Shown: positions 23,601 through 34,010 of the stretch, in pieces | Position numbering within the stretch: position 1 is the first letter of the stretch | Layout of the letters: every line of letters starts with the position of its first letter | From: Macrostomum hystrix | Taxonomy: Eukaryota; Platyhelminthes; Macrostomidae | DNA: 64,000 bases | Direction: 5' to 3' | NCBI GenBank assembly: GCA_950097015.1 | Contig: CATNEN010000037.1 | Location: 372,001 to 436,000, forward strand | Position numbers and translations under genes: made by a program | The notes under the pieces: generated by a model | The model's input: the letters and a program-made list of their open reading frames with translations, nothing else | Told to the model about the DNA's origin: nothing | The model's database searches: none

Positions 23601-26156
23601 GAGTTCTCATTCAATAGCTCCTGAGTTCTCATTCAATAGCTCCTGAGTTCTCAATCAATAGCTCCTGAGTTCTCATTCAATAGTTCCTGAGTTCTCATTC
23701 AATAGCTCCTGAGTTCTCATTCAATAGTTCCTGAGTTCTCATTCAATAGCTCCTGAGTTCTCATTCAATAGCTCCTGAGTTCTCATTCAATAGCTCCTGA
23801 GTTCTCAATCAATAGCTCCTGAGTTCTCATTCAATAGTTCCTGAGTTCTCATTCAATAGCTCCTGAGTTCTCATTCAATAGCTCCTGAGTTCTCATTCAA
23901 TAGCTCCTGAGTTCTCATTCAATAGCTCCTGAGTTCTCATTCAATAGCTCCTGAGTTCTCATTCAATAGCTCCTGAGTTCTCATTCAATAGCTCCTGAGT
24001 TCTCATTCAATAGCTCCTGAGTTCTCATTCAATAGCTCCTGAGTTCTCATTCAATAGCTCCTGAGTTCTCATTCCAACTCAATTACAAGTACATTATCTT
24101 AAGTTCAACGGAAGGTATCAACAAATCAGATAATTGTTTAATATTGCTCCCATCGCATTTCAGGAAGACATCAGACTCTGACATGATTTATCTTTGCATG
24201 ACATTCGCATTCACAAACTCCTGCGTTAATCCAATGATCTACGGTAAGGACTAACGTGAAATCATTTTACTGTTGATAATAGCTCTAGGAATATTGATTT
24301 GGTTTCATCGAAAATCTCAATTAATGGGTTTCCTTTATGCTGCTTTATAATTATATTTTAATTGCCAACCACATTGTTAGAAAAATACCAAAAACTCCTC
24401 ATTAAGGTTGGGATCATCAAACCAGATCCCTGAACCAACTCCATTGCACTAATGAAACCCAGATCCCAAATCCCAGATCCCAGATCTCAGATCCCAAACC
24501 CTGAACCATGCCTGCGAACCATAAACACGCAGGCATCCCAGATCCCAAATCCTGAACCAAAAACACGGCAGGCATCCCAGATCCCAAATCCTGAACCAAA
24601 AACACGCAGGCATCCCAGATCCCAAATCCTGAACCAAAAACACGCAGGCATCCCAGATCCCAAATCCTGAACCAAAAACACGGCAGGCATCCCAGATCCC
24701 AAATCCTGAACCAAAAACACGACAGGCATCCCAGATCCCCAGTCCTGAACCAAAAACACGGCAGGCATCCCAGATCCCAAATCCTGAACCAAAAACACGG
24801 CAGGCATCCCAGATCCCAAATCCTGAACCAAAAACACGACAGGCATCCCAGATCCCCAGTCCTGAACCAAAAACACGGCAGGCATCCCAGATCCCAAATC
24901 CTGAACCAAAAACACGCAGGCATCCCAGATCCCAAATCCTGAACCAAAAACACGCAGGCATCCCAGATCCCAAATCCTGAACCAAAAACACGGCAGGCAT
25001 CCCAGATCCCAAATCCTGAACCAAAAACACGACAGGCATCCCAGATCCCCAGTCCTGAACCAAAAACACGGCAGGCATCCCAGATCCCAAATCCTGAACC
25101 AAAAACACGGCAGGCATCCCAGATCCCAAATCCTGAACCAAAAACACGCAGGCATCCCAGATCCCAAATCCTGAACCAAAAACACGGCAGGCATCCCAGA
25201 TCCCAAATCCTGAACCATAAACACGGCAGGCATCCCAGATCCCAAATCCTTAACCAAAAACACGGCAGGCATCCCAGATCCCAAATCCTGAACCAAAAAC
25301 ACGCAGGCATCCCAGATCCCAAATCCTGAACCAAAAACACGCAGGCATCCCAGATCCCAAATCCTGAACCAAAAACACGCAGGCATCCCAGATCCCAAAT
25401 CCTGAACCAAAAACACGGCAGGCATCCCAGATCCCAAATCCTGAACCAAAAACACGCAGGCATCCCAGATCCCAAATCCTGAACCAAAAACACGACAGGC
25501 ATCCCAGATCCCAAATCCTGAACCAAAAACACGGCAGGCATCCCAGATCCCAAATCCTGAACCAAAAACACGGCAGGCATCCCAGATCCCCAGTCCTGAA
25601 CCAAAAACACGGCAGGCATCCCAGATCCCAAATCCTGAACCAAAAACACGCAGGCATGTTCACCAGGCAGTGTCGGAGTTGTCTCCGACAACTGCGGCCG
25701 CGGTCCGAGCAGCCTCTCGACTTGGTCGCCATCGAGTTGAACGCCGCAGCGGCAGCAGCAGCAGCGGCGGAGCGGGCAGCCGCGGCCAGGGGGCATCGTG
25801 GCCGAATCTGCAACAAAGACCTGGACCTGGACCTAGACGGAGGTCTAGACGAGAGCTTCTGTCCGCAACACGGCGCCATACGAGCATCACCAGTCTGGCA
25901 GCAGCGCAGTCGCCGGCGTCGACAGCGGCACGGTCGGGCAGGCTTCGGCTCCGACGAGACGCCGACAGGAGCGCGGCGCGAGGAGAGACCAGCCGAGGAG
26001 GACCGAATGGCGTCAGAGGGCGAAAGAAATCCTCCGGCTGCTGCTGACAGCGCTGATGCCCGAGGACGTCGGCTCGTGCGGAACGACTTTCACAGCAGCC
26101 TGGGGCACAGCGGCTGCTCCACCTCGTCCGCAGTTGCCGCAGATTGGGCCTGCTAG
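16121..26156 (+). CDS. GNRHR-like: GnRH/AKH/corazonin-type neuropeptide receptor (class A GPCR)
   Basis: Exons 16121-16783, 19689-19911, 20746-20934, 21764-21848, 24164-24243 and 25654-26156 sum to 1743 nt (580 residues plus TAG), with matching phases at all five joins. The first Met is upstream. Residues 1-80 form an extracellular N-terminus with NQS and NRS glycosylation sites. TM1 carries GN, TM2 LCLADL, and TM3 ends in DRY at residue 184. The ECL2 Cys is in [11 protein letters not shown]5 is YNLF...MYGLPL, ICL3 ends [15 protein letters not shown]6 is [10 protein letters not shown], and TM7 is [14 protein letters not shown]. The YNLF...LPL, TxRMT, CWAPY and TNSC-NP-IYG pattern is that of GnRH/AKH/corazonin receptors as I know them. 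These are plasma-membrane, G-protein-coupled peptide receptors. The last exon encodes a 167-residue tail with poly-Ala, Asp/Leu and Arg-rich stretches. All five introns carry tandem arrays. Confidence 0.88.
16825..17520 (+). repeat. GGCTG/GGGCT-type G-rich array at the 5' end of receptor intron 1
   Basis: Repeats of ggctggctgggctggggt in several arrangements begin about 40 bp after the donor at 16784. At 17305-17345 runs of three or four G at 1-7 base spacing fit the G-quadruplex pattern on the sense strand. Trp/Leu/Gly-rich open frames across it are repeat artefacts. Confidence 0.96.
18952..19258 (+). promoter_or_regulatory. 15 tandem CCAAT boxes at 20-bp spacing
   Basis: Unit gacgagcagctagccaatca, about 15 nearly identical copies. 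AGCCAATCAG is a perfect match to the NF-Y (CCAAT-box) consensus. Single CCAAT/ATTGG motifs also lie just upstream (about 18757 and 18831). The array is in intron 1 of the receptor. The motif is seen in the sequence; enhancer activity is inferred. Confidence 0.6.
19430..19640 (-). mobile_element. SINE-B, diverged copy
   Basis: On the minus strand a tRNA-like head (gtcgggggttcgaatccagg; box B GGTTCGAATCC perfect) is followed by a body that aligns loosely with the 28965 copy (ctgcagttaaataggtatta versus cagctgttaaaatgggtacc, then ggtggggta). It is the oldest looking of the copies and lies in receptor intron 1. Confidence 0.65.
20161..20724 (+). repeat. (TAC)n trinucleotide array
   Basis: About 560 bp of TAC/ACT repeats interrupted regularly by tgatac and tacata blocks. 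It lies in receptor intron 2 and ends 21 bp before the exon at 20746. The minus strand reads as poly-Ser, which is not coding. Confidence 0.97.
20953..21372 (+). repeat. 23-bp donor-like array, about 18 copies (receptor intron 3)
   Basis: The unit contains gattgtgagtttatggtgtc. GTGAGTTT in every unit matches the 5' splice-site consensus. The array starts 18 bp after the genuine donor at 20935 (ATTG/gtgagg). Confidence 0.96.
21873..24071 (+). repeat. 22-bp tandem array, about 100 copies (receptor intron 4)
   Basis: The unit contains ctcctgagttctcaatcaat and ends ag. Variants are aatc/attc, and gctcc/gttcc. Blocks of several units recur in the same variant order (21960-22340 and 22470-22700, for example). 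At 2.2 kb it fills almost the whole intron. Confidence 0.98.
24528..25655 (+). repeat. 38/39-bp tandem array, about 29 copies, running into exon 6
   Basis: The unit contains gcaggcatcccagatcccaa and cctgaaccaaaaacac. The last, incomplete unit (cacgcag/gcat, 25647-25657) forms the 3' splice site and the first four bases of exon 6. All minus-strand open frames here ([10 protein letters not shown] repeats) are period artefacts. Confidence 0.97.
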
Positions 26157-26400
26157 CAAACGCAATCGGTTGGGTGATCATTTGCATCCGGGGACAATCT
26201 TTTCACAGGCAAACTTTTTTTCCAGATTCAACAATTAAAAATCAACTCAGAGCGTCTACACTTCTGACTTCTGACTACAATAGTAACTTAGATTGTTGCT
26301 GAGTCTTTGTCCTACATATAGTTTTAGCATGCTTTTTATAGTACTTTTTTACTTTTGACGGTTAAAAAGATGTTGCAAAATCTAATTTATGCGACTGCAT
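26157..26400. other. Receptor 3' UTR / downstream region
   Basis: Short AT-rich stretch after the TAG. No canonical AATAAA was noted, so the 3' end is not defined. Confidence 0.4.
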
Positions 26401-27573
26401 GCTCTAGTTCACTCTCATTCTGTGTCACTCCAGCAGTCTAGTTCACTCTCATTCTGTGTCACTCCAGCAGTCTAGTTCACTCTCATTCTGTGTCACTCCA
26501 GCAGTCTAGTTCACTCTCATTCTGTGTCACTCCAGCAGTCTAGTTCACTCTCATTCTGTGTCACTCCAGCAGTCTAGTTCACTCTCATTCTGTGTCACTC
26601 CAGCAGTCTAGTTCACTCTCATTCTGTGTCACTCCAGCAGTCTAGTTCACTCTCATTCTGTCACTCCAGCAGTCTAGTTCACTCTCATTCTGTGTCACTC
26701 CAGCAGTCTAGTTCACTCTCATTCTGTGTCACTCCAGCAGTCTAGTTCACTCTCATTCTGTGTCACTCCAGCAGTCTAGTTCACTCTCATTCTGTGTCAC
26801 TCCAGCAGTCTAGTTCACTCTCATTCTGTGTCACTCCAGCAGTCTAGTTCACTCTCATTCTGTGTCACTCCAGCAGTCTAGTTCACTCTCATTCTGTGTC
26901 ACTCCAGCAGTCTAGTTCACTCTCATTCTGTGTCACTCCAGCAGTCTAGTTCACTCTCATTCTGTGTCACTCCAGCAGTCTAGTTCACTCTCATTCTGTG
27001 TCACTCCAGCAGTCTAGTTCACTCTCATTCTGTGTCACTCCAGCAGTCTAGTTCACTCTCATTCTGTGTCACTCCAGCAGTCTAGTTCACTCTCATTCTG
27101 TGTCACTCCAGCAGTCTAGTTCACTCTCATTCTGTGTCACTCCAGCAGTCTAGTTCACTCTCATTCTGTGTCACTCCAGCAGTCTAGTTCACTCTCATTC
27201 TGTGTCACTCCAGCAGTCTAGTTCACTCTCATTCTGTGTCACTCCAGCAGTCTAGTTCACTCTCATTCTGTGTCACTCCAGCAGTCTAGTTCACTCTCAT
27301 TCTGTGTCACTCCAGCAGTCTAGTTCACTCTCATTCTGTGTCACTCCAGCAGTCTAGTTCACTCTCATTCTGTGTCACTCCAGCAGTCTAGTTCACTCTC
27401 ATTCTGTGTCACTCCAGCAGTCTAGTTCACTCTCATTCTGTCACTCCAGCAGTCTAGTTCACTCTCATTCTGTGTCACTCCAGCAGTCTAGTTCACTGTC
27501 ATTCTGTGTCACTCCAGCAGTCTAGTTCACTCTCATTCTGTGTCACTCCAGCAGTCTAGTTCACTCTCATTCT
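26401..27573 (+). repeat. 34-bp tandem array, about 35 copies, very homogeneous
   Basis: The unit contains cagtctagttcactctcatt and ctgtgtcactccag. Nearly all copies are identical; two lack a gt (about 26658 and 27438, 780 bp apart). That points to recent expansion or block duplication. Confidence 0.98.
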
Positions 27574-28599
27574 GTCATTTTTATCCTATTGTCGAGCTTA
27601 CTCGTACGAGGGAATTCGGCATTACTAGTAGACAACTGTGCTCACACAAAATTAGTTTTAATATTTCTTTTAGTTACTGTACGAGTAGTGCTCACTAGCA
27701 GTACAATCGAGTCAAACATCGTTTGCGATCTAGCGGCTGCTCCTAATGCACTGGTTAGACATTTTCGATGCAGATGCAGAGATTTAATAACACTACGAGT
27801 ACGGCTTGCATCGAAAGCGAAAGAGTCAGAGTTTGGAGACTCAAATCCCCTGGGGAGGCGCCCAGCAGTGAACTCATGGACAGTGGAATGAAGCGGAGTA
27901 ATCGGCCTAGAATCTCACTCGTGTTTTCATTCCTCATCTCTTTTGAGTTTGATCTGTAAGCCGGCTCAAAATTTCATCCTACAGCATAGGTGATGAAGAC
28001 GGTTGTTGGGGCTCGCGTTAGAAGTCGGACCCATGAGTAGGGAATCGGATAAGAGGAGAGGACGGGCACAGGAGATGTTAACTGGATTTGTTCCATCGAA
28101 AATTTCTTTTGAAAACGGACCGAGTCTTTCCTCTTTCCTTCCCTCGCCTTGTTCTGTCTGCTTTGGAGTTCAAATGGGACGAGATATGCGGAGAATGCAT
28201 CGAGAGAAAATTATGATCTCACAGTCCCCCCGAAGGTCCAGCAGAGCTGTTGTAGGCTTTGCAGACTCGGAGAAATGTGATCTCGCTTCGACACGGTCAA
28301 ATTGCGCCAACCGACACGCGCTCAGTTGTAAACCGACAGTCGCCAAGTACTCGTAAATCTCACAAGACCAGAAATTATATGTGAAGCGAATGCTTAACAG
28401 TTTTTTTAGTCTCCAAGTCTTCATAACATAAACAAAAAATTACAGGCAACGCATCGTTTTGAGACAGGTGGGGACCCCTGATAGGTTTCACAGACACAAC
28501 TACCACATGTGTCTACGAATGCATCTGTACAGACATACGAGCTAGTCAGGCAGTGTCTCACTGTGCCTTGTGGGTAGGCCTTAACGAGCAGAAAAAAAT
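27574..28599. other. Intergenic stretch with no supported gene
   Basis: A plus-strand frame of 100 codons at 27589-27891 starts with a non-ATG codon next to the array and has no domain or splice support. No homology was recognised. Confidence 0.5.
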
Positions 28600-28855
28600 T
28601 AGTTTAGTAGATTTCTCCCCTTGGCGAAAGACCTCGGATATTTCAACTACCCACTGCCTGCTTCATGATAGCCCCCAAACCGAATGACCGATTTTCGGCA
28701 AAGTCCATCATATGGATCAATATTTTTCGCCCTTAACGACGAACTGACTTTCAAAGCCGTCTGACGTCAGCATAGTCGAGATATTCAAAGATTCTTGTCG
28801 AGTGGCAAGGACAACTAACATTGCTCTGCATGAACCTCGACTATGGAAAATCTAT
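28600..28855 (-). repeat. Dispersed repeat family C, best-preserved reversed copy
   Basis: Read on the minus strand it gives gcaatgttagttgtccttgc, cgacaagaatctttgaatat, aaaatcggtcattcggtttg, and ccaaggggagaaatc. All appear in the same order at 61700-61870 on the plus strand. There is no open frame, and the class is unknown. Confidence 0.7.
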
Positions 28856-28964
28856 ATTGCTTCGATAATATAATAGTCAACAATTATTGCGGACATGATT
28901 ACTTTATGAAACTTTTAAAGCTGAATTGAGTCTTCGCAGTAAGACACCGTCTTTACGGCTAAGA

Positions 28965-29420
28965 GGTTGTACCCTAGTGGTTAGGGCGTCGGACTCACGA
29001 CTTGAAGGTCGGGGGTTCGATTCCCGACTCCACTGGAACAATTTGTGTCCTTTAGAAAGACACTTAACTCTGCATTGCTTCAGTTCACCCAGCTGTTAAA
29101 ATGGGTACCAGCATTGGCTGGGGTAATTGAGGGTGGGTATCGCGTATCCCAGTCCATGGTGTTGTGAATGGCCTATATGTGCACATCTGCTCATAGTGTA
29201 CCCATATAATCGATGTACGAGTGACGTTCAAGAATATATAAGCACGCTCTCGCTACGCCTTTGGTTAACTTGACTCAGCCTCGCCTCGCTTATTTGGCTA
29301 GCAGCCACAACACATCGACTGAACTTCAGATGCGCCACGCAATAGCTGCGGCTGTGCTGTCGGCTGCACATCTGGCCCAATTGGGGCAGGTGTAATAAAT
29401 TATTATTAAATATTATTAAT
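28965..29420 (+). mobile_element. SINE-B, longest copy, with conserved-type core
   Basis: The tRNA-like head has a box-A-type tagtggttagg and a perfect box B GGTTCGATTCC at about 29012. Then comes a core (aaagacacttaactctgcat, ttcacccagctgttaaaatg, ggctggggtaattgagg) and a 3' end (gtcggctgcacatctggccc, aattggggcaggtgtaat) closing in an ATT-rich tail. Compared with the 43.5-kb copy, about 160 bp are inserted between 29158 and 29319. From memory the core resembles the ancient SINE core shared by many animals (Nin-DC type); this needs a search. Confidence 0.75.
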
Positions 29421-30212
29421 AATAAAGCAGAAAAAATGCTTGTGGTTTTTGCCACCAGAAACCCCTGCGAGAATCGTTGAATATCTCGACAATGCCGATT
29501 GGTTGAAAATGTTTGGAAAAAATGAAATGTGGGTACTTGAAATACCCCCTGGTCTGTCTACTATTAAAGGATTTGTGTCATCTAAGAAAAAATGTGTCAA
29601 AGTAGTTCGGCTCTCGACAGCTGCGGCCAAGTTGTCGACGACAGATAAAAATATTCTCCCAGGATGTAGGGAACGGACCGATGGCGCCTATAGTCAAGGA
29701 GAATTTGAATCCGAATTTAATCAGCTCGGGTCGGAGAGAAACTTATCAGTGGAGGGGGCATTCGAACCGGTTCCAAGTCAACTCAAGCGTGAGTGAAGGG
29801 GGAAAGAGAGGCCGAGGAAAGGACTGGCGAAGCTGCGCATTGCGCTGCCTAGTTAAGAAGTTCAAGTGATTGTCAGCTAGCTACATCGTGAACTAGACCT
29901 ACGAGCTGTAGTAACTCAATCGACCTCTAGAGCCACTAGAAGAATCGACGCTGACTCTTCGTCAGACGATGCATTGCATTGATATTTACCGCTTCCGTTT
30001 GCCAAATAAATACGTACGTAAGAAACTAATCTCCTGCGGAAATAGAATTAAAATTCATAGAATGGCCTACGAACAAATCAAATTACGTCATAGTGACGCA
30101 AAAATCAAACGTTACTCACAGTGGGGTCAAAGTTATCGACAGAAGATTGCCCAATTAGCGACACATGGCATTTCAATAATCGTTGGAAGTAAATCAAAAT
30201 GAATAGGATGTT
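29421..30212. other. Intergenic DNA with a family C fragment
   Basis: 29445-29600 is a forward family C fragment (gcgagaatcgttgaatatct). A 118-codon frame over it (29440-29796) is repeat-derived. The rest is unrecognised. Confidence 0.5.
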
Positions 30213-30425
30213 TTGCAGGAGGGCTGCGGGCAATGGCACATCAATTGGTAACACTAGACCCGCAGCCAGCGAGGGGGCAATTCTGCCCATTTCGCTGACT
30301 CCTGAGCACACACGCACACAGATACCGTACGCAGGAACACAAAACACAAACACACACAGGTGTGTACATATGTCCAGACTTACTCATCGTGAGGCAGTGT
30401 ACACTTTCACACACCAAGTTACCAT
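30213..30425 (-). mobile_element. SINE-A fragment (lacks the tRNA head)
   Basis: The minus strand carries the body and 3' end: cctcacgatgagtaagtctg, acaggtgtgtacat and the gcagccctcctgcaa terminus. It agrees closely with the 14.5-kb copy. Confidence 0.8.
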
Positions 30426-31339
30426 TGGAAGAAAATCATAGCAATCACAATTATAATTATCGTCACTAATACCAGCACAGTAACACCGAAGCCAGCCACA
30501 TGGTCCCAATTATTGTACCCACAGTTGTCAAGGGCAGTCGGAAAAACTAGAGCACTCTTTTATATTAATTTTTCATTGCCAAGTTTTCATAAGCCAATTG
30601 AGGAAACAACGATTTTTTATTCAATAATTAAACTGGCAAATTAAAAAACAAGGCTGTGTTTGATAAATATACCAATGAACAAGTGTGTATAATTGCCCTT
30701 TCATCCGGGTTTGTTCAGATTTTGGGAAATCAAATTGCTGGCGTTAATTAGGAAAATTTTTATTTAGAAAAAGTCCAACTGATAACTAAGGCAGGACAGC
30801 TATTTTTAAAGCAGTTTTCGTTCATTGTGAAAAAAAACAAGACAATGCGACTGACTACCGCGTACAAAAGGGATGTCAAATGATTTAATTTTTTAACTAA
30901 GCTTTCTAAGCCTGATACATTCAGGTGAGTTATCCCATATATAGCCCATGTAATAGGCCCAGTGAATCCGACAGCGGATTAACAAGCGATGCAGATTGAC
31001 TCAAAGCATGGCTGAGCAGGCATAGAGACATCCTTAGCTACAGAGAGGGCTGGTAAGACAGATAGATTCTCAAGAGCACGATCTCATGTAGCTGATGCGA
31101 TTACAGCTCGGTAAAACCTCCGCCATCCACACCCAAAACGCTATAGGATAACTGTTTCCTAGCGGAAGAATAGACACGCGGAAAATATCTAAATGGCTGA
31201 ACTGAGCCGGATTAAACTGCAATTATGATATATAGGCAGACAGAGAAGCGGGCACGAGCATTCTGTCTACAATGTCTTCATGAAGCATTCAGACACCGAG
31301 CGCTTATTTAGATATCCCTTTCAAAAATAGAATAAAAAA
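30426..31339. other. Intergenic stretch with no gene seen
   Basis: AT-rich unique DNA before the 30-bp array. No exon was recognised on either strand. Confidence 0.5.
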
Positions 31340-33250
31340 ATATGAATAATTTCTGTAAGAAGAAACAAAATATGACCAATTTCTGTAAGAAGAATCAAGA
31401 GATGACCAATTTCTGTAAGAAGAACCAAGAGATGACCAATTTCTGTTAGAAGAACCAAGAGATGACCAATTTCTGTAAGAAGAACCAAGAGATGACCAAT
31501 TTCTGTAAGAAGAATCAAGAGATGACCAATTTCTGTTAGAAGAACCAAGAGATGACCAATTTCTGTTAGAAGAACCAAGAGGTGACCAATTTCTGTTAGA
31601 AGAACCAAGAGGTGACCAATTTCTGTAAGAAGAACCAAGAGATGACCAATTTCTGTAAGAAGAACCAAGAGATGACCAATTTCTGTTAGAAGAACCAAGA
31701 GATGACCAATTTCTGTTAGAAGAACCAAGAGATGACCAATTTCTGTAAGAAGAATCAAGAGATGACTAATTTCTGTAAGAAGAATCAAGAGATGACCAAT
31801 TTCTGTAAGAAGAACCAAGAAATGACCAATTTCTGTTAGAAGAACCAAGAGGTGACCAATTTCTGTTAGAAGAACCAAGAGGTGACCAATTTCTGTAAGA
31901 AGAACCAAGAGGTGACCAATTTCTGTTAGAAGAACGAAGAGATGACCAATTTCTGTAACAAGAACCAAGAGATGACCAATTTCTGTAAGAAGAACCAAGA
32001 GGTGACCAATTTCTGTAAGAAGAATCAAGAGATGACCAATTTCTGTAAGAAGAATCAAGAGATGACCAATTTCTGTAAGAAGAACCAAGAGATGACCAAT
32101 TTCTGTTAGAAGAACCAAGAGATGACCAATTTCTGTTAGAAGAACCAAGAGGTGACCAATTTCTGTTAGAAGAACCAAGAGGTGACCAATTTCTGTAAGA
32201 AGAATCAAGAGATGACCAATTTCTGTAAGAAGAATCAAGAGATGACCAATTTCTGTAAGAAGAATCAAGAGATGACCAATTTCTGTAAGAAGAACCAAGA
32301 GATGACCAATTTCTGTTAGAAGAAACAAGAGATTACCAATTTCTGTTAGAAGAACGAAGAGATGACCAATTTCTGTAACAAGAACCAAGAGATGACCAAT
32401 TTCTGTTAGAAGAACGAAGAGATGACCAATTTCTGTAAGAAGAATCAAGAGAGGACCAATTTCTGTAAGAAGAACCAAGAGATGACCAATTTCTGTTAGA
32501 AGAACCAAGAGATGACCAATTTCTGTTAGAAGAACCAAGAGATGACCAATTTCTGTAAGAAGAATCAAGAGATGACCAATTTCTGTTAGAAGAACCAAGA
32601 GATGACCAATTTCTGTTAGAAGAACCAAGAGGTGACCAATTTCTGTTAGAAGAACCAAGAGGTGACCAATTTCTGTAAGAAGAATCAAGAGATGACCAAT
32701 TTCTGTAAGAAGAATCAAGAGATGACCAATTTCTGTAAGAAGAACCAAGAGGTGACCAATTTCTGTAAGAAGAACCAAGAGGTGACCAATTTCTGTAAGA
32801 AGAATCAAGAGGTGACCAATTTCTGTAAGAAGAATCAAGAGATGACCAATTTCTGTTAGAAGAACCAAGAGATGACCAATTTCTGTTAGAAGAACCAAGA
32901 GGTGACCAATTTCTGTTAGAAGAACCAAGAGGTGACCAATTTCTGTAAGAAGAATCAAGAGATGACCAATTTCTGTAAGAAGAATCAAGAGATGACCAAT
33001 TTCTGTAAGAAGAACCAAGAGGTGACCAATTTCTGTAAGAAGAACCAAGAGGTGACCAATTTCTGTAAGAAGAACCAAGAGGTGACCAATTTCTGTAAGA
33101 AGAATCAAGAGATGACCAATTTCTGTTAGAAGAACCAAGAGATGACCAATTTCTGTAAGAAGAACCAAGAGATGACCTATTTCTGTTAGAAGAATCAAGA
33201 GATGACCAATTTCTGTTCGAAGAATCAAGAGATGATCAATTTCTGTAAGA
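31340..33250 (-). repeat. 30-bp tandem array, about 63 copies, open for 635 codons on the minus strand
   Basis: The unit on the plus strand contains gaccaatttctgtaagaaga and then atcaagagat. The register is almost perfectly 30 bp for 1.9 kb. On the minus strand one frame (33228-31321) reads as decapeptides LLTEIGHLLV without a stop. No flanking coding sequence, promoter or signal peptide was found, so I call it a repeat rather than a gene. The three commonest unit variants fall on third codon positions or give Val/Ile; see findings. Confidence 0.9.
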
Positions 33251-33592
33251 AAATATAAATACTGAGATTACAGACCAGAATCAGTCACTTACAGTTTGTA
33301 AGACACGTTTACTATTCACAAAGCCATTTGCATTACGAAATTGGGTTAACGAAGGCTTTATCATCATACAATGAGCTCCAGTACAAATTATTTTTTAATT
33401 CTCACAAAAAATTGTAGTGAATAAAGTAAAACAGACTATGATATGCGTTTAAATTGCAAGCAAAACTTACTGTCTTATACTCGTACACGACTTTGCTTTT
33501 AGCTAAAAGTGAGCTGAAAGTGCATTATAAAAAACAGCGAAGCATACATGTTCTTTAAAGTCATGATTGTGATTAAATATTTAATAAAAATG
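33251..33592. other. Short intergenic stretch with no gene seen
   Basis: AT-rich unique DNA. Nothing was recognised. Confidence 0.5.
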
Positions 33593-34010
33593 CGGGTTTG
33601 CAGCCAGGGGGTGAAAAGCAGAGCCGTCTAACGCGTGTGCCTCCCGCGCCAGGGTCCCTGAGCTCGATTCCGCGGCGAGGCCGCATGCATTTGGGGTGCA
33701 GCCGCGGAGAGAAGGCTTGGGGGCTTGTCATGCAATTTACGCCAATGAGGGCCAACCTCAAAGGCAAAGTGAGAGTGTACACTGCCTGACGATGAGAAAG
33801 TCAGGGCAGATGTACACACCTGTGTGAGCGTGTGACTGCGTAGAGTATCTATGTGCGTGTGTGCTTAAGAGTCAGCGGAATGGACACCCTGTCCATGGAC
33901 TGAACAGCTGTACGCTCGTACGCAGCCTTCGTTTGCACTGCGTAATAGCTACGGGTGGCTGTCGGCTGCACATGTGGCCTAATTGGGCCAGGTGTAATTA
34001 AATATTACTC
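33593..34010 (+). mobile_element. SINE-A / SINE-B chimera
   Basis: 33593-33890 is a forward SINE-A copy with tRNA-like head (gtctaacgcgtgtgc, box B gagctcgattcc) and body. From about 33893 it continues directly as the 3' part of SINE-B (gtccatggactgaacagctg, gtcggctgcacatgtggcct, aattgggccaggtgtaatta) with an ATT tail. Confidence 0.75.

Noticed and set aside
24417-25796. 459-codon minus-strand frame ([10 protein letters not shown] repeats)
   Set aside because: Antisense to a 38/39-bp intronic array and to the real receptor exon 6.
27589-27959. Plus-strand frames of 100 and 63 codons
   Set aside because: No conserved motif, no splice context, non-ATG start for the longer one.
28965-29040. 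Functional tRNA gene
   Set aside because: Boxes A and B are present, but the sequence continues into a SINE body, there is no matching acceptor stem, and degraded copies exist elsewhere.
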